A DNA stretch of 64,000 nt from Hofstenia miamia (Eukaryota; Xenacoelomorpha; Acoela), in contig SCFE01000094.1 in NCBI GenBank assembly GCA_004352715.1, positions 1,188,086-1,252,085 of the forward strand, written 5' to 3'. Below the pieces are notes generated by a model, which searched no databases, was not told the origin of the DNA, and saw nothing but the letters and a program-made list of their open reading frames with translations. Position 1 is the first letter of the stretch. The number at the start of each line of letters is the position of its first letter. Positions 39,079 to 49,125 of the stretch are shown here, piece by piece. Position numbers and translations under genes: made by a program.

Positions 39079-40078
39079 NNNNNNNNNNNNNNNNNNNNNN
39101 NNNNNNNNNNNNNNNNNNNNNNNNNNNNNNNNNNNNNNNNNNNNNNNNNNNNNNNNNNNNNNNNNNNNNNNNNNNNNNNNNNNNNNNNNNNNNNNNNNNN
39201 NNNNNNNNNNNNNNNNNNNNNNNNNNNNNNNNNNNNNNNNNNNNNNNNNNNNNNNNNNNNNNNNNNNNNNNNNNNNNNNNNNNNNNNNNNNNNNNNNNNN
39301 NNNNNNNNNNNNNNNNNNNNNNNNNNNNNNNNNNNNNNNNNNNNNNNNNNNNNNNNNNNNNNNNNNNNNNNNNNNNNNNNNNNNNNNNNNNNNNNNNNNN
39401 NNNNNNNNNNNNNNNNNNNNNNNNNNNNNNNNNNNNNNNNNNNNNNNNNNNNNNNNNNNNNNNNNNNNNNNNNNNNNNNNNNNNNNNNNNNNNNNNNNNN
39501 NNNNNNNNNNNNNNNNNNNNNNNNNNNNNNNNNNNNNNNNNNNNNNNNNNNNNNNNNNNNNNNNNNNNNNNNNNNNNNNNNNNNNNNNNNNNNNNNNNNN
39601 NNNNNNNNNNNNNNNNNNNNNNNNNNNNNNNNNNNNNNNNNNNNNNNNNNNNNNNNNNNNNNNNNNNNNNNNNNNNNNNNNNNNNNNNNNNNNNNNNNNN
39701 NNNNNNNNNNNNNNNNNNNNNNNNNNNNNNNNNNNNNNNNNNNNNNNNNNNNNNNNNNNNNNNNNNNNNNNNNNNNNNNNNNNNNNNNNNNNNNNNNNNN
39801 NNNNNNNNNNNNNNNNNNNNNNNNNNNNNNNNNNNNNNNNNNNNNNNNNNNNNNNNNNNNNNNNNNNNNNNNNNNNNNNNNNNNNNNNNNNNNNNNNNNN
39901 NNNNNNNNNNNNNNNNNNNNNNNNNNNNNNNNNNNNNNNNNNNNNNNNNNNNNNNNNNNNNNNNNNNNNNNNNNNNNNNNNNNNNNNNNNNNNNNNNNNN
40001 NNNNNNNNNNNNNNNNNNNNNNNNNNNNNNNNNNNNNNNNNNNNNNNNNNNNNNNNNNNNNNNNNNNNNNNNNNNNNN
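39079..40078. other. Assembly gap (1000 N)
   Basis: Exactly 1000 N, a placeholder length, so the real distance is unknown. The left flank is (TA)n. Confidence 0.95.
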
Positions 40079-41317
40079 TGTTAAAGAGAACATAATGCTA
40101 CAGAACAAATAATCATAGGAAAGATATTTTCAAATATAAATTATGTGTGACTTACCACATACATAATATCAATGTTATTTACAGCCTACATTGATGAAAT
40201 TATTCAAAAGAAGTTTTCTAACATGAAATTTCCCAGTATTCTTTATTATTTGTATTGGCATTGACTTCTATAGAACTATAATTGAATTTACACGAACCCG
40301 CTGAAACTGACCAGGTTTCACTGAAACACCCTGTATATTATGTAGGTGTGCGTAGATATACTTAGAACTAAATATGTTAAGAAATTTGCAATGCTTAGGA
40401 CTATATTTGCGTTTGAATAAAATAGTTTTATTTAAACGTTTTTTAAAGAAAAATATTTATATTTTGTTCCAAATTGCTAAACTAGCAACACAACCAATAT
40501 ATTTTTCAGCATACACAGTAAAGAAAATTTTCCGTCAGCTTGTTTTGTAAATTTTGAATATGAATCATTCATAGATCTTAAAATATACAATAAGTGCTTG
40601 TGAAAAACCTCGCCTCTTTTCATTAAATTTATATTGTTATCAGCAATATATGCTTTTTAGTTTTGAAAAAATGGAAACAAATATAAAATATGAAATGAAC
40701 GCATTTTAGTGAGTTTCATGATACAGCATGCAAGCTGTGAAACACTTGCGAATTAAGAGTGAAATGTACTTTTGCACTTACGAAGTTGGGGAATCGAAAG
40801 CAAAATGTCAACAATGAATGAGGGCAAATGAAGCAAAATACATTTGGAAATATCTTACCTCCCTATTGAAAACCATTAACTTTTAGAAATTTGAAATATA
40901 AACCAATAAACATTTCCATTTATAAAGAGAACATAAATGTTTCTGTCATTGTTTATAATTTCTGCTATTATTTTGCTCAACAGAAATCGAAAATGCCAAC
41001 ATAAGAATTGGGAGGGACACGATCCGTTGACGTAGATTTTTCAAGGTCACATGGCTTGCATAAATCATCTATTTTTGTCTTGTTATATACGAAAACGAAA
41101 TATTTATAATATTTATAAAATGTCTATATTCCTTATTGTCACAGAAGTAAAATATTTCCAATTACTAAAAACATTTTAAGTATAATTTAATTTGAAATGC
41201 CTAAAGTTTTCAACGGAAATGTTAACCAAATTTTAAATACAACAGCATTTTTTAGTAAAATAAGTAATTATAGAGATAATTAAAATACTTAACAATATAT
41301 ATATATATATATATATA
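40079..41317. other. AT-rich non-coding DNA between two gaps
   Basis: A contig of about 1.24 kb without recognisable genes. Confidence 0.5.
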
Positions 41318-42317
41318 NNNNNNNNNNNNNNNNNNNNNNNNNNNNNNNNNNNNNNNNNNNNNNNNNNNNNNNNNNNNNNNNNNNNNNNNNNNNNNNNNNN
41401 NNNNNNNNNNNNNNNNNNNNNNNNNNNNNNNNNNNNNNNNNNNNNNNNNNNNNNNNNNNNNNNNNNNNNNNNNNNNNNNNNNNNNNNNNNNNNNNNNNNN
41501 NNNNNNNNNNNNNNNNNNNNNNNNNNNNNNNNNNNNNNNNNNNNNNNNNNNNNNNNNNNNNNNNNNNNNNNNNNNNNNNNNNNNNNNNNNNNNNNNNNNN
41601 NNNNNNNNNNNNNNNNNNNNNNNNNNNNNNNNNNNNNNNNNNNNNNNNNNNNNNNNNNNNNNNNNNNNNNNNNNNNNNNNNNNNNNNNNNNNNNNNNNNN
41701 NNNNNNNNNNNNNNNNNNNNNNNNNNNNNNNNNNNNNNNNNNNNNNNNNNNNNNNNNNNNNNNNNNNNNNNNNNNNNNNNNNNNNNNNNNNNNNNNNNNN
41801 NNNNNNNNNNNNNNNNNNNNNNNNNNNNNNNNNNNNNNNNNNNNNNNNNNNNNNNNNNNNNNNNNNNNNNNNNNNNNNNNNNNNNNNNNNNNNNNNNNNN
41901 NNNNNNNNNNNNNNNNNNNNNNNNNNNNNNNNNNNNNNNNNNNNNNNNNNNNNNNNNNNNNNNNNNNNNNNNNNNNNNNNNNNNNNNNNNNNNNNNNNNN
42001 NNNNNNNNNNNNNNNNNNNNNNNNNNNNNNNNNNNNNNNNNNNNNNNNNNNNNNNNNNNNNNNNNNNNNNNNNNNNNNNNNNNNNNNNNNNNNNNNNNNN
42101 NNNNNNNNNNNNNNNNNNNNNNNNNNNNNNNNNNNNNNNNNNNNNNNNNNNNNNNNNNNNNNNNNNNNNNNNNNNNNNNNNNNNNNNNNNNNNNNNNNNN
42201 NNNNNNNNNNNNNNNNNNNNNNNNNNNNNNNNNNNNNNNNNNNNNNNNNNNNNNNNNNNNNNNNNNNNNNNNNNNNNNNNNNNNNNNNNNNNNNNNNNNN
42301 NNNNNNNNNNNNNNNNN
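41318..42317. other. Assembly gap (1000 N) inside (TA)n
   Basis: Exactly 1000 N, flanked on both sides by TA repeats. Placeholder length. Confidence 0.95.
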
Positions 42318-42754
42318 ATATATATATATTAAGGATAATTGTGTAAAAAATAATTTTACAACAAACTAAAATTATGAAAATATTAAAAAATAGATGAAGA
42401 TGTAATGATATCAAATGCAAGAAATTTGGCTTTCAAAAAAAGAAAGGGCCCTAAGCCTTGGTGGCTCTTATCCAATTTTGGCGACGTTGATTAGCTAAGC
42501 ACTTTTGTAGGCACGCTAATGTTGACAGTTGAATCTGTAGTCCTGCTGTAACAGAAGAGCATCGTTTGTGTTTTGAGGCATATAAAAAATGGTTCATATT
42601 TCATTATGAAAGGCTTTTTTTCATTTAGCTTGTAATCGATTCAATGACAACGTGTAGCCATCATCGATGAAATTTTCGATTGCTGCTCATTGCATAACTT
42701 TAGAATTAACAATGAAAAAAAAGACACTCCAACTACAAACCAGAAAAAATTCTC
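42318..42754. other. AT-rich non-coding DNA
   Basis: No gene recognised. The somewhat less AT-rich stretch 42445-42560 resembles no family I know. Confidence 0.35.
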
Positions 42755-43245
42755 AATGTTCCACAAATGACTCAAGTGAAAACATTAGGAATAACGTATC
42801 ATGAAATCCTACGGTTTGATGCACATGTAATCACAATTTTGAAAAAGATGAACTCTACAATATTTCTATTGCTTAAATTAAAACAGGCAGGTTTATATAA
42901 AAATAACTTGAGTAGTTTTACCAAACCCTAGTTGTTCTTATTTTGTCATACTGTACTATAATTTAGGGAAATTGACGAAAATTATACCTGAATAAAATTG
43001 ACAATCTTTAAAAGAAAGCTAAAGAATTGGATTAATTAATAATTACAAACGTATTGCTGCAATTAGCAATGAAAATGGTAAAGAAATGTACAATCAAGTA
43101 CTCTATCAGGAAGATCATTTACTTAAGGAAATTTCACCGAAAAGAGTATGCCAAAGATTAACTTCGAACCGAAAAACCGGTATTGAAAGCACTAAATTAA
43201 ATCTTTTTATGTCTTCTTTCCCGAATAGATTTCTCAAACTTTATT
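42755..43245 (+). pseudogene. LINE reverse-transcriptase C-terminal fragment
   Basis: The frame reads KTLGITYHEILRFDAHV, then ITILKKMNSTIFLLLKLKQA. This corresponds to the thumb region that follows the YADD box in CR1/L2/jockey-type reverse transcriptases (LGV.FD..L.W..HI). Continuing frames (RIAAISNENGKEMYNQ...) resemble the poorly conserved tail. No endonuclease or catalytic motifs remain. It is the plus-strand end of an old 5'-truncated insertion and lies just upstream of the (TTA)n tract carrying the R4/Dong-like element. Confidence 0.6.
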
Positions 43246-43304
43246 GAACATTTTTCTCTTGTTATGAATATTACGTTTATCAGATGCAATTTCTGGTTTA
43301 AATA

Positions 43305-43331
43305 ATTTATTATTATTATTATTATTATTAT
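43305..43331. repeat. (TTA)n tract at LINE 3' end
   Basis: About eight ATT/TTA units directly next to the 3' end of the minus-strand LINE. It pairs with the longer (TTA)n at 46881. Confidence 0.9.
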
Positions 43332-43379
43332 CCTTGCACATCACAGCTTCATGCTGGTATCTCTCTCAGCTCGGGGAAC

Positions 43380-43789
43380 TCACCAGTTCCCAGGGAGTCT
43401 GAGAGCTTTCCTCAGGACTCTAGCTGTTCCTAACAATGCTGCCTTCTGTGTTACTGCTCCTCCAAACTTTGGTAATCCCAACTCCTCCAAGTATCTCTTA
43501 TGCTTCTTACTCACTGCTCCTAGTGCGCCTACTACTACCGGGACTACTTCAACTTTCTTTAACTTCCACAGCCTTTCTATTTCCTCTGCTAACTCTCTGT
43601 ACTTGTCTATCTTCTCTTTCTCCTTGCTTTCTACATTTCTGTCCTTTGGTACTGCTATGTCTATTACTGTTCCTAATCTTTTCTCTTTGTCTACCACTAC
43701 TATGTCTGGCCTCCGTGCTTCTATCACTTTGCTCGTCTGTATGTTGAAGTCCCACAGTATCTTAACCTTCTCATTTTCTATGACGCCTG
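43380..43789 (-). pseudogene. R4/Dong-like C-terminal restriction-like endonuclease
   Basis: This segment is the end of the LINE pol in a frame shifted by one base from the upstream ORF. It carries RRPDIVVVDKEKR, then IDIAVPKDRNVESKEKEKI and KYREL. The PD and the following Asp, 15 residues on, correspond to the catalytic acids of the restriction-like endonuclease that nicks the target before reverse transcription in R2/R4-type elements. The remaining residues (ALGAVSKKHKRYLEELGL, then ARVLRKALRLPGNW) form the usual C-terminus. The break lies at about 43789, right after the sequence EHKPQA. A single missing base explains it, so it may be a recent mutation or a sequencing error. Confidence 0.85.
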
Positions 43790-46096
43790 TGGCTTGTGCT
43801 CATACCACTTGTCTCCTACTTCTAACCCATGCTGCCTGCTCAAACTCCAATGTACCATTCTTCCCACCTTGTCATGCCTGAACTTATACTCATTCTGTGC
43901 CAACTTCTCACACCCTGCTATCAGATGATCTACTGTCTCCGCCTCTTTCTTACATAGCCTACACTTATCACTTACTTCTACTCTTCTGTCTATATGCTTC
44001 TTCACCCAGTTTGTTCTTATTGCTTGCTCCTGTGCTGCCATTATTAGTGCTTCTGTTTCTCTCTTCAGTCCTGCCTTCTTTAACCACTTGTTGCTCTCTT
44101 CTCTATCACACTTTTCTGTGTTCCTCCAGTATTCTCCATGCATTGCCTTCTGCCTATACCTTGTTTGCCTCTCTGATTCCATCCTACTCTGGTATATCTT
44201 CTTTCCTTCACTCTCAGTTCTTATCTTCTTTAACTCCTTAGTGACCTCTAGTAGGGACCCCTTAGGTTGCTCTTCTACATATTCCTTTAGCCCTAGTGCT
44301 TCTGCTTCTACAGTCTCCTCCACACTTAGCAGCCCTTTCCCTCCCTTATGCCTTGCCATGTACAGCCTATCTACATCTCCATTGAGGTTGAATGCTCTCT
44401 CTGCTGCTAGTATCTTCCTTGTCTCCCTGTCTAATTCCCTCAGTTCATTCTTATTCCACCTAACTATTCCTGCCGAATATCTCAACACTGGTATCGCCCA
44501 CGTATTAATTGCCTTTATGCTGTTCTGCCCATTCAATGCTGACTTCTGTAGTACCTTCCTTACTCTCCTCTTGTACTCTTTCCTTAGCCTCATCTTCATT
44601 TCCACGTGATCTGTTCTGTCCTTCTCTATTACTCCTAAGTACTTGTACCCCTCCTTGACTTCCTCAATCTTATCCCCACTGCTTGTCCTCAAACCCTCCC
44701 CATCCACACACTTGCCTCTAGTCATTGTCACTGCTGCACACTTTCCTAATCCAAACTCCAACCCTGAATCTCTGCTTGCCTTCTCCAATGTCTCCACTTG
44801 CTTCTGCAACATCTTCCTTGAACTAGCATACATCTTCAGGTCGTCCATGTACCACAGGTGACTCACTGCTCTACCATTCTTCTCCATCTTATACCCTATG
44901 CCTGTCTCCTTTAACTTTTCTGTGATAGGGATTAAGCTAACTACAAACAGTAGTGGCGCTAAGCTGTCTCCCTGGAATATGCCTCGCCTAAACCTCAACC
45001 TATGCCCATCTATCTCAGTCTGCCACTTTCCCATCTCCCTCTCTAGAAACTCAACCCATTTCTGTGAAACTCCATTGGCCTCTAGCGTCCTCAATACCCA
45101 CCTATGTGAAATGCTGTCATATGCCTTCCTGTAGTCTATCCATGCCATTGCTAAGTTTGTCTTCCTTCTTCTACAATTCTCCACCACTGCCTGGTCTATT
45201 AACAACTGATATTTGAATCCTCTCGTCTTTGTCCTACATCCCTTCTGCTCCTCTGGTATCAACCTATTCTGTTCTAAGTAACATGCCAGCCTACTTGAAA
45301 TCACTGAAGTTAGCAATTTCCAAGTTGTTGGCAGACATGTTATTGGCCTGAAGTTGCTTGCCTCACTACCTTTCTTTGGGTCCTTCTGTATCAGAAATGT
45401 CTTCCCCACTACCATCCACTCTGGACACCCACTCACCACACACTCCTCCAATGCTGCTGCTAGTCTCTCATGAACACTTGTGAACTTCTTCAGCCAATAC
45501 CCATGTACCTCATCTCTGCCTGGCGCCTTCCAGTTCTTCATCTTCTTTAGAGCCTCCTTCAGCCTTACAGTTGTGATTACTTCTTCTTCTTGCCTGACTT
45601 CTTTCTGCATCTGTACACTCTCTATCTCTTGTCCCGCACTTCCCCATATATTCTCCCAGAACCTTACTGCATCTTCGCCTGCTCTAGCTGTAGCCTTTTC
45701 TCCTGCATCTAGTTCTTTGTAGAATCTTCCTTCTTGTGTCTCAAACTTCATATTGTCTCTTGCCTGCTTTGCCCTTGCCCTATACTTTCTCAGTTTCTCA
45801 GCTTCTGCAACTAATCTCTGCTTAAGCTCTTCTCTTGCAGTTTCTATAGTCTTCCCCTTACCTACCCTGCACCTGTCCTGCATTGCCTTACTTGTCCGGA
45901 TCTTCCCTATTTGCTGCCTAATCTTTGCCACCTTATTCTCAATTCTTCTTTCCCATGCTGGCTTTCTGTCTCCCTTATCTTCTTGCCACCTCTTCTTCTT
46001 TATTTCCATGCCTACATTCTTCAGCACCTCACATGCCCCTGCATACACTAAGCTATTTACTTCTGTAACACTCCTAGCATCTATCCTCTCCAACAC
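43778..46096 (-). CDS. R4/Dong-like LINE reverse transcriptase (772 codons)
   Basis: The central part of the element's pol remains open for 772 codons. Counting from its first codon (GTG, not a real start), a basic region occupies 1-150. The reverse transcriptase follows: NFRPITCLPTTWKLLTSVI (248-266), AWIDYRKAYDSI (318-329, first catalytic Asp 321), RGIFQGDSLAPLLF (371-384), LWYMDDLKMYAS (414-425, catalytic Asp pair 418-419) and a thumb domain to about 600. Near the C-terminus is a CX2CX8HX4C motif (C712, C715, H724, C729), the zinc-binding knuckle that precedes the endonuclease in this superclade. The protein would nick (TAA)n DNA and reverse-transcribe the element RNA at the nick. It is cut off from its N-terminal part near 46115 and from its endonuclease near 43789 by frameshifts. 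Confidence 0.9.
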   Translation of the reverse strand: MLERIDARSVTEVNSLVYAGACEVLKNVGMEIKKKRWQEDKGDRKPAWERRIENKVAKIRQQIGKIRTSKAMQDRCRVGKGKTIETAREELKQRLVAEAEKLRKYRARAKQARDNMKFETQEGRFYKELDAGEKATARAGEDAVRFWENIWGSAGQEIESVQMQKEVRQEEEVITTVRLKEALKKMKNWKAPGRDEVHGYWLKKFTSVHERLAAALEECVVSGCPEWMVVGKTFLIQKDPKKGSEASNFRPITCLPTTWKLLTSVISSRLACYLEQNRLIPEEQKGCRTKTRGFKYQLLIDQAVVENCRRRKTNLAMAWIDYRKAYDSISHRWVLRTLEANGVSQKWVEFLEREMGKWQTEIDGHRLRFRRGIFQGDSLAPLLFVVSLIPITEKLKETGIGYKMEKNGRAVSHLWYMDDLKMYASSRKMLQKQVETLEKASRDSGLEFGLGKCAAVTMTRGKCVDGEGLRTSSGDKIEEVKEGYKYLGVIEKDRTDHVEMKMRLRKEYKRRVRKVLQKSALNGQNSIKAINTWAIPVLRYSAGIVRWNKNELRELDRETRKILAAERAFNLNGDVDRLYMARHKGGKGLLSVEETVEAEALGLKEYVEEQPKGSLLEVTKELKKIRTESEGKKIYQSRMESERQTRYRQKAMHGEYWRNTEKCDREESNKWLKKAGLKRETEALIMAAQEQAIRTNWVKKHIDRRVEVSDKCRLCKKEAETVDHLIAGCEKLAQNEYKFRHDKVGRMVHWSLSRQHGLEVGDKWYEHKPQAS

Positions 46097-46116
46097 TTTA
46101 TTGACTTTTGCTGTCT

Positions 46117-46634
46117 CTACTGCTGCTTACTTCTCTTAACTCCTCTTGGAACTGGCAACCTAGCTCTCTCACCTATTTCTTCCTTCATCTTTTCCTTGAT
46201 TGCTGCTTCAGTTTCTGCATCTGCTACTTCTGCCACTTCTGTCTCAACATCTATCACTTCATCTTCCCTTTGCTTAACTTGTTCAACTCTCTTTTTCCCC
46301 TTACTCTCATCCAGCTGTAACTTTCTCACTTGCCCTGCAAGCCTCTGCTCTGTAACTTCTAATCCCGTTCTTGCCTTCCTCCATTCTTCCAACATTCTCT
46401 TCCTGTAACCCCTCTCATCTGGCCTGCTTCTTCTGTAACACTCCAATGCTGTCCTGTTCTGCTCATCTGTCCATTATTCCGTTGTCCATTGGTCTGTGTG
46501 GATCCTGTACTGCCACTTCTCGAGTCCACACTCCCGATTGTGGAGTCCGCCTGTTGTCCGGAGATTCTTAGCACCCTCTGACCATTGAAGGCCTGCCGGG
46601 GACTGAGGGCCTTTGCTCTATCATGACTTCTCAT
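46117..46634 (-). pseudogene. R4/Dong-like LINE N-terminal coding region
   Basis: Two overlapping frames make up the start of the element's protein. 46634-46359 begins MRSHDRAKALSPRQAFNGQR and is rich in Gly, Ser and Gln. 46446-46117 continues as ECYRRSRPDERGYRKRMLEE and a highly charged, probably coiled-coil stretch (REDEVIDVETEVAEV). The switch between frames falls in about 46480-46440. The second frame ends at TAG at 46117, and the same protein resumes in another frame in the large ORF. No zinc finger of the R2 type is obvious. The ATG at 46634 is the first in the element after the leader and is the likeliest start. Confidence 0.6.
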
Positions 46635-46672
46635 CAGTGTTGTATTGTGTTTGATTTTGGAGACTCACATTC

Positions 46673-46794
46673 TCCTAGGAAGTTGCCAACCAAGGCTTAA
46701 GAGACCTTCCTGCCCCATGAGCTTTCATTTTGGACTGCCCTTGTCCTAGGAAGTTGCCAACCAAGGCTTTAGAGTGCTTCCTACCCTGTGAGCT
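46673..46794 (-). repeat. 71-bp imperfect tandem repeat in LINE 5' leader
   Basis: TCCTAGGAAGTTGCCAACCA begins at 46673 and again at 46744 (period 71). The second copy runs to about 46794. Repeats in the 5' leader of LINEs often carry promoter activity, but nothing here shows that directly. Confidence 0.85.
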
Positions 46795-46807
46795 AAGTCA
46801 TCCAGTT

Positions 46808-46880
46808 TGTTAACCACGATCACAGTTGCTTAACCTCAGCTTACCAATCTGCGTCTCTACCAACTGGGCTACCTGCCCAC
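46808..46880 (-). promoter_or_regulatory. tRNA-like 5' terminus of the LINE
   Basis: On the minus strand the element begins GTGGGCAGGTAGCCCAGTTG followed by GTAGAGACGCAG. This matches the D-arm and A box of eukaryotic tRNA genes (TRGCNNAGTNGG) very well (46853-46871). A weaker B-box-like GGTTAAGCAAC follows at about 46823-46835. A full cloverleaf does not fold convincingly by eye, so it is not called as a tRNA gene. It may act as an internal RNA polymerase III promoter or be a fused tRNA-derived sequence. Confidence 0.5.
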
Positions 46881-46919
<39 letters not shown>

Positions 46920-46935
46920 TATTATTATTATTATT
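46881..46935. repeat. (TTA)n tract at LINE 5' end
   Basis: About 18 TTA units with one interruption, abutting the 5' terminus of the LINE. With the tract at 43305-43331 it shows insertion into a TAA/TTA microsatellite. Confidence 0.95.
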
Positions 46936-48589
46936 TTTAATGTTTAACCAAAAATAATTACTGGCTTGAGGGGAACTTCAGAAAAATTGACTTTAGAAAA
47001 AATATATAGAGAATGTGACCAAATTTAAAAGTGCGACATATTGGTTTCATCAGCCCATACAACCAACCTCTTCTTTACAAAATTTAAATTTTTCTTCTAT
47101 GGAATTATAATGTCAAATTTGACATACTTTTTCATGATTATTTTCAATCTTTGTATCACAAAATCATCGTTTACCGGAGTTGGATTGAGGAAAATACAGT
47201 TTATGAGAGATGTACTAGATAAATTCGTGTTTTCTGATGAACTATCAGATGATTTTCCGACTGTTCAGGGACCTTGAAGTGTTTGTAGTTTATGGTGAAG
47301 AAAGATTCGATGAATGAGAATAGTGTAATCTTAAGCGTTCGGTGCATTTGAATAAGAAATTATATTTAAGAATGAACAATAGCGAGTGATATAAATTTGT
47401 GATAGGGCTATATTACTTGTTTTAAGACTACTCAAGAATACATAATATATCACTATTTCAAGGTAACTAACCATCACTCGCAATGGACATAGTCTTCAGA
47501 TGTGTACTTCAAACTGGATTTTTCAAACAGGGGCAATATTTCAATAAGTAGTGCAAAAAATTGCGAATAGTTGTTTTCCAGATGTGAAAGCAAATCATTT
47601 TTGGTTGGTAATTCTTAAGAATTCAAGTGCTGAAATAATGCTCTTAAAATTTATTCAGATCATAGAATGTATATTAAATATTATATTTCTTTTTTCTTAT
47701 TAATAAAATGCGCAACCATACCTGCCAATCCTCAAATGTACACATGTTTATGTGTTGTAGACATTGGAAAATCTTTATTTCTAATCAATTTTTTATAAAT
47801 ATACATTTTCAGTGCATAAAATTGGTTAGAATTTAAAACGAATATTGTTTATTGTATATAAACTTTACAAACACTTGCCTTCTTACATTCAAGAATTAAT
47901 GTGTTTTTTAGGGTTAACTCTGTCTCACTACTGAGTCAATTTTGAATAGATTTGTGCTTTCATTTTAGTTTGTTGGAGTTGATGAAACCAGAGTACTTTC
48001 AATGAGGAATACTCAAAGTGCTTTGACATTTTTAGTTGAAGTTTAATAGTTATTCATTCAAAAAATATCGCTTATTTTTTCTTCAAAATACGGTAATTTT
48101 CTGCTGACGCACATTCACAGAAATATTCCACAACACAGTAAGGACAGTCCATTCTCCACAAATGATATTATTTCAAGCAATAGTGTATTGTGCTCAGCAA
48201 AATATGACATGGTACCAGAAAATGATTGATCTCTGATCCAAAACATTTCTAGATTTTTTCCGTGCTATCAGTTATAAGAGAGGGGGATATGGATTATCGC
48301 TAAGGCCAATTTAGATATTTGGCAAATCTTTCCACAATATTTTTTATTATACCTTGAGAAGGAATTAAATTCTTGTAGTTATAAGCATTATTATCATACT
48401 TAATACAAATTAATCAAGTTATCCAGGGTTGGCTGAAGTCCAGGCTTGTCGTCCTTGAAGCCACAACAACGAGCACAGCATAACCACAAAAAGCTGTTGT
48501 GACACTCAACATACACAGCACAACACAACATAGTAATGAATTACACAATGCTTACAATTTGTGTAATTTTGGGAACATTAATGTTCAAC

Positions 48590-48592
<3 letters not shown>
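46936..48592. other. AT-rich non-coding DNA
   Basis: The 78-codon frame at 47041-47277 is open and hydrophobic in its first half, but I recognise no family and see no splice or context support. Confidence 0.4.

Positions 48593-48627
<35 letters not shown>
48593..48627. repeat. (TA)n microsatellite at transposon left end
   Basis: About 35 bp of TA directly outside the left inverted repeat of the 4.2-kb transposon. Confidence 0.95.
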
Positions 48628-48629
<2 letters not shown>

Positions 48630-48631
<2 letters not shown>

Positions 48632-48892
48632 GTGGCCCTTAAAAGCGGTAAGAAATTTTTTACAATTTTCTTTACCTCCTAAGCTCCCATTCTTTTCTTA
48701 TGCATAAAAAATAATTCAGGGAAAATTCGAAAAAAATTTTGACAGGGGTATTCAAGCATATAGCGGTTGTGTAAAAACTCAAAATCAGTCCTGACTCTGC
48801 TTCAAGAAGGCCTATAATATTTGACCACCCAAAATTTGTACGAACACTGATGTAATTAACTTGAGACATCAAGAACCGTTAAGTTTGTTATA
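48630..48892. repeat. Left long terminal inverted repeat
   Basis: Aligns with the reverse complement of 52613-52862 over its whole length, with moderate divergence and small indels. The similarity ends after AAGTTTGTTA. Confidence 0.85.
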
Positions 48893-49125
48893 AACACCTC
48901 ATATTTGACCAATTATGAACAATTAGTCATACGTCATAATTTTTTTACTTCTGTTTTATGAATTTGCATTCTAAATATGGTATAGAACACGAATAACTAT
49001 ATAATTGTGTAAAATGTATAAACGAAAATTTGAAACAAATGGTATAGTCAGTATTTTCACAAATAAGTTATTATACACAGCATGTAAGCAGTAAAATGTG
49101 CAATTTTAAAAGATATTGACATCAC

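Larger units (their letters stand above)
43332..46880 (-). mobile_element. R4/Dong-like non-LTR retrotransposon
   Basis: A 3.55-kb non-LTR retrotransposon read from the minus strand and bounded on both sides by (TTA)n. In its own orientation: a tRNA-like leader, a 71-bp imperfect tandem repeat, N-terminal coding sequence, reverse transcriptase, a CCHC zinc-binding motif, a C-terminal restriction-like endonuclease, and a 3' UTR of about 45 bp. One pol with RT followed by CCHC and a PD-(D/E)XK-type endonuclease defines the R2/R4/NeSL superclade. Insertion into TAA repeats is the known habit of Dong (R4 clade). Its base composition is clearly richer in G and C than the surrounding DNA. Three frameshifts (about 46480-46440, 46115 and 43790) make it inactive, but its overall integrity suggests recent arrival. 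Confidence 0.85.

Noticed and set aside
43351-46408. Many plus-strand open frames opposite the R4/Dong-like LINE
   Set aside because: They are antisense shadows of the GC-richer LINE coding sequence, with Ser/Leu/Pro-rich translations and no domain.
46808-46880. A genuine tRNA gene on the minus strand
   Set aside because: The A box is good, but the B box and anticodon arm are poor and the sequence is the 5' terminus of a LINE, so it is kept only as tRNA-like.
47041-47277. 78-codon plus-strand frame as a small membrane protein
   Set aside because: Low-complexity Phe-rich first half, no homology that I recognise, and no supporting context.
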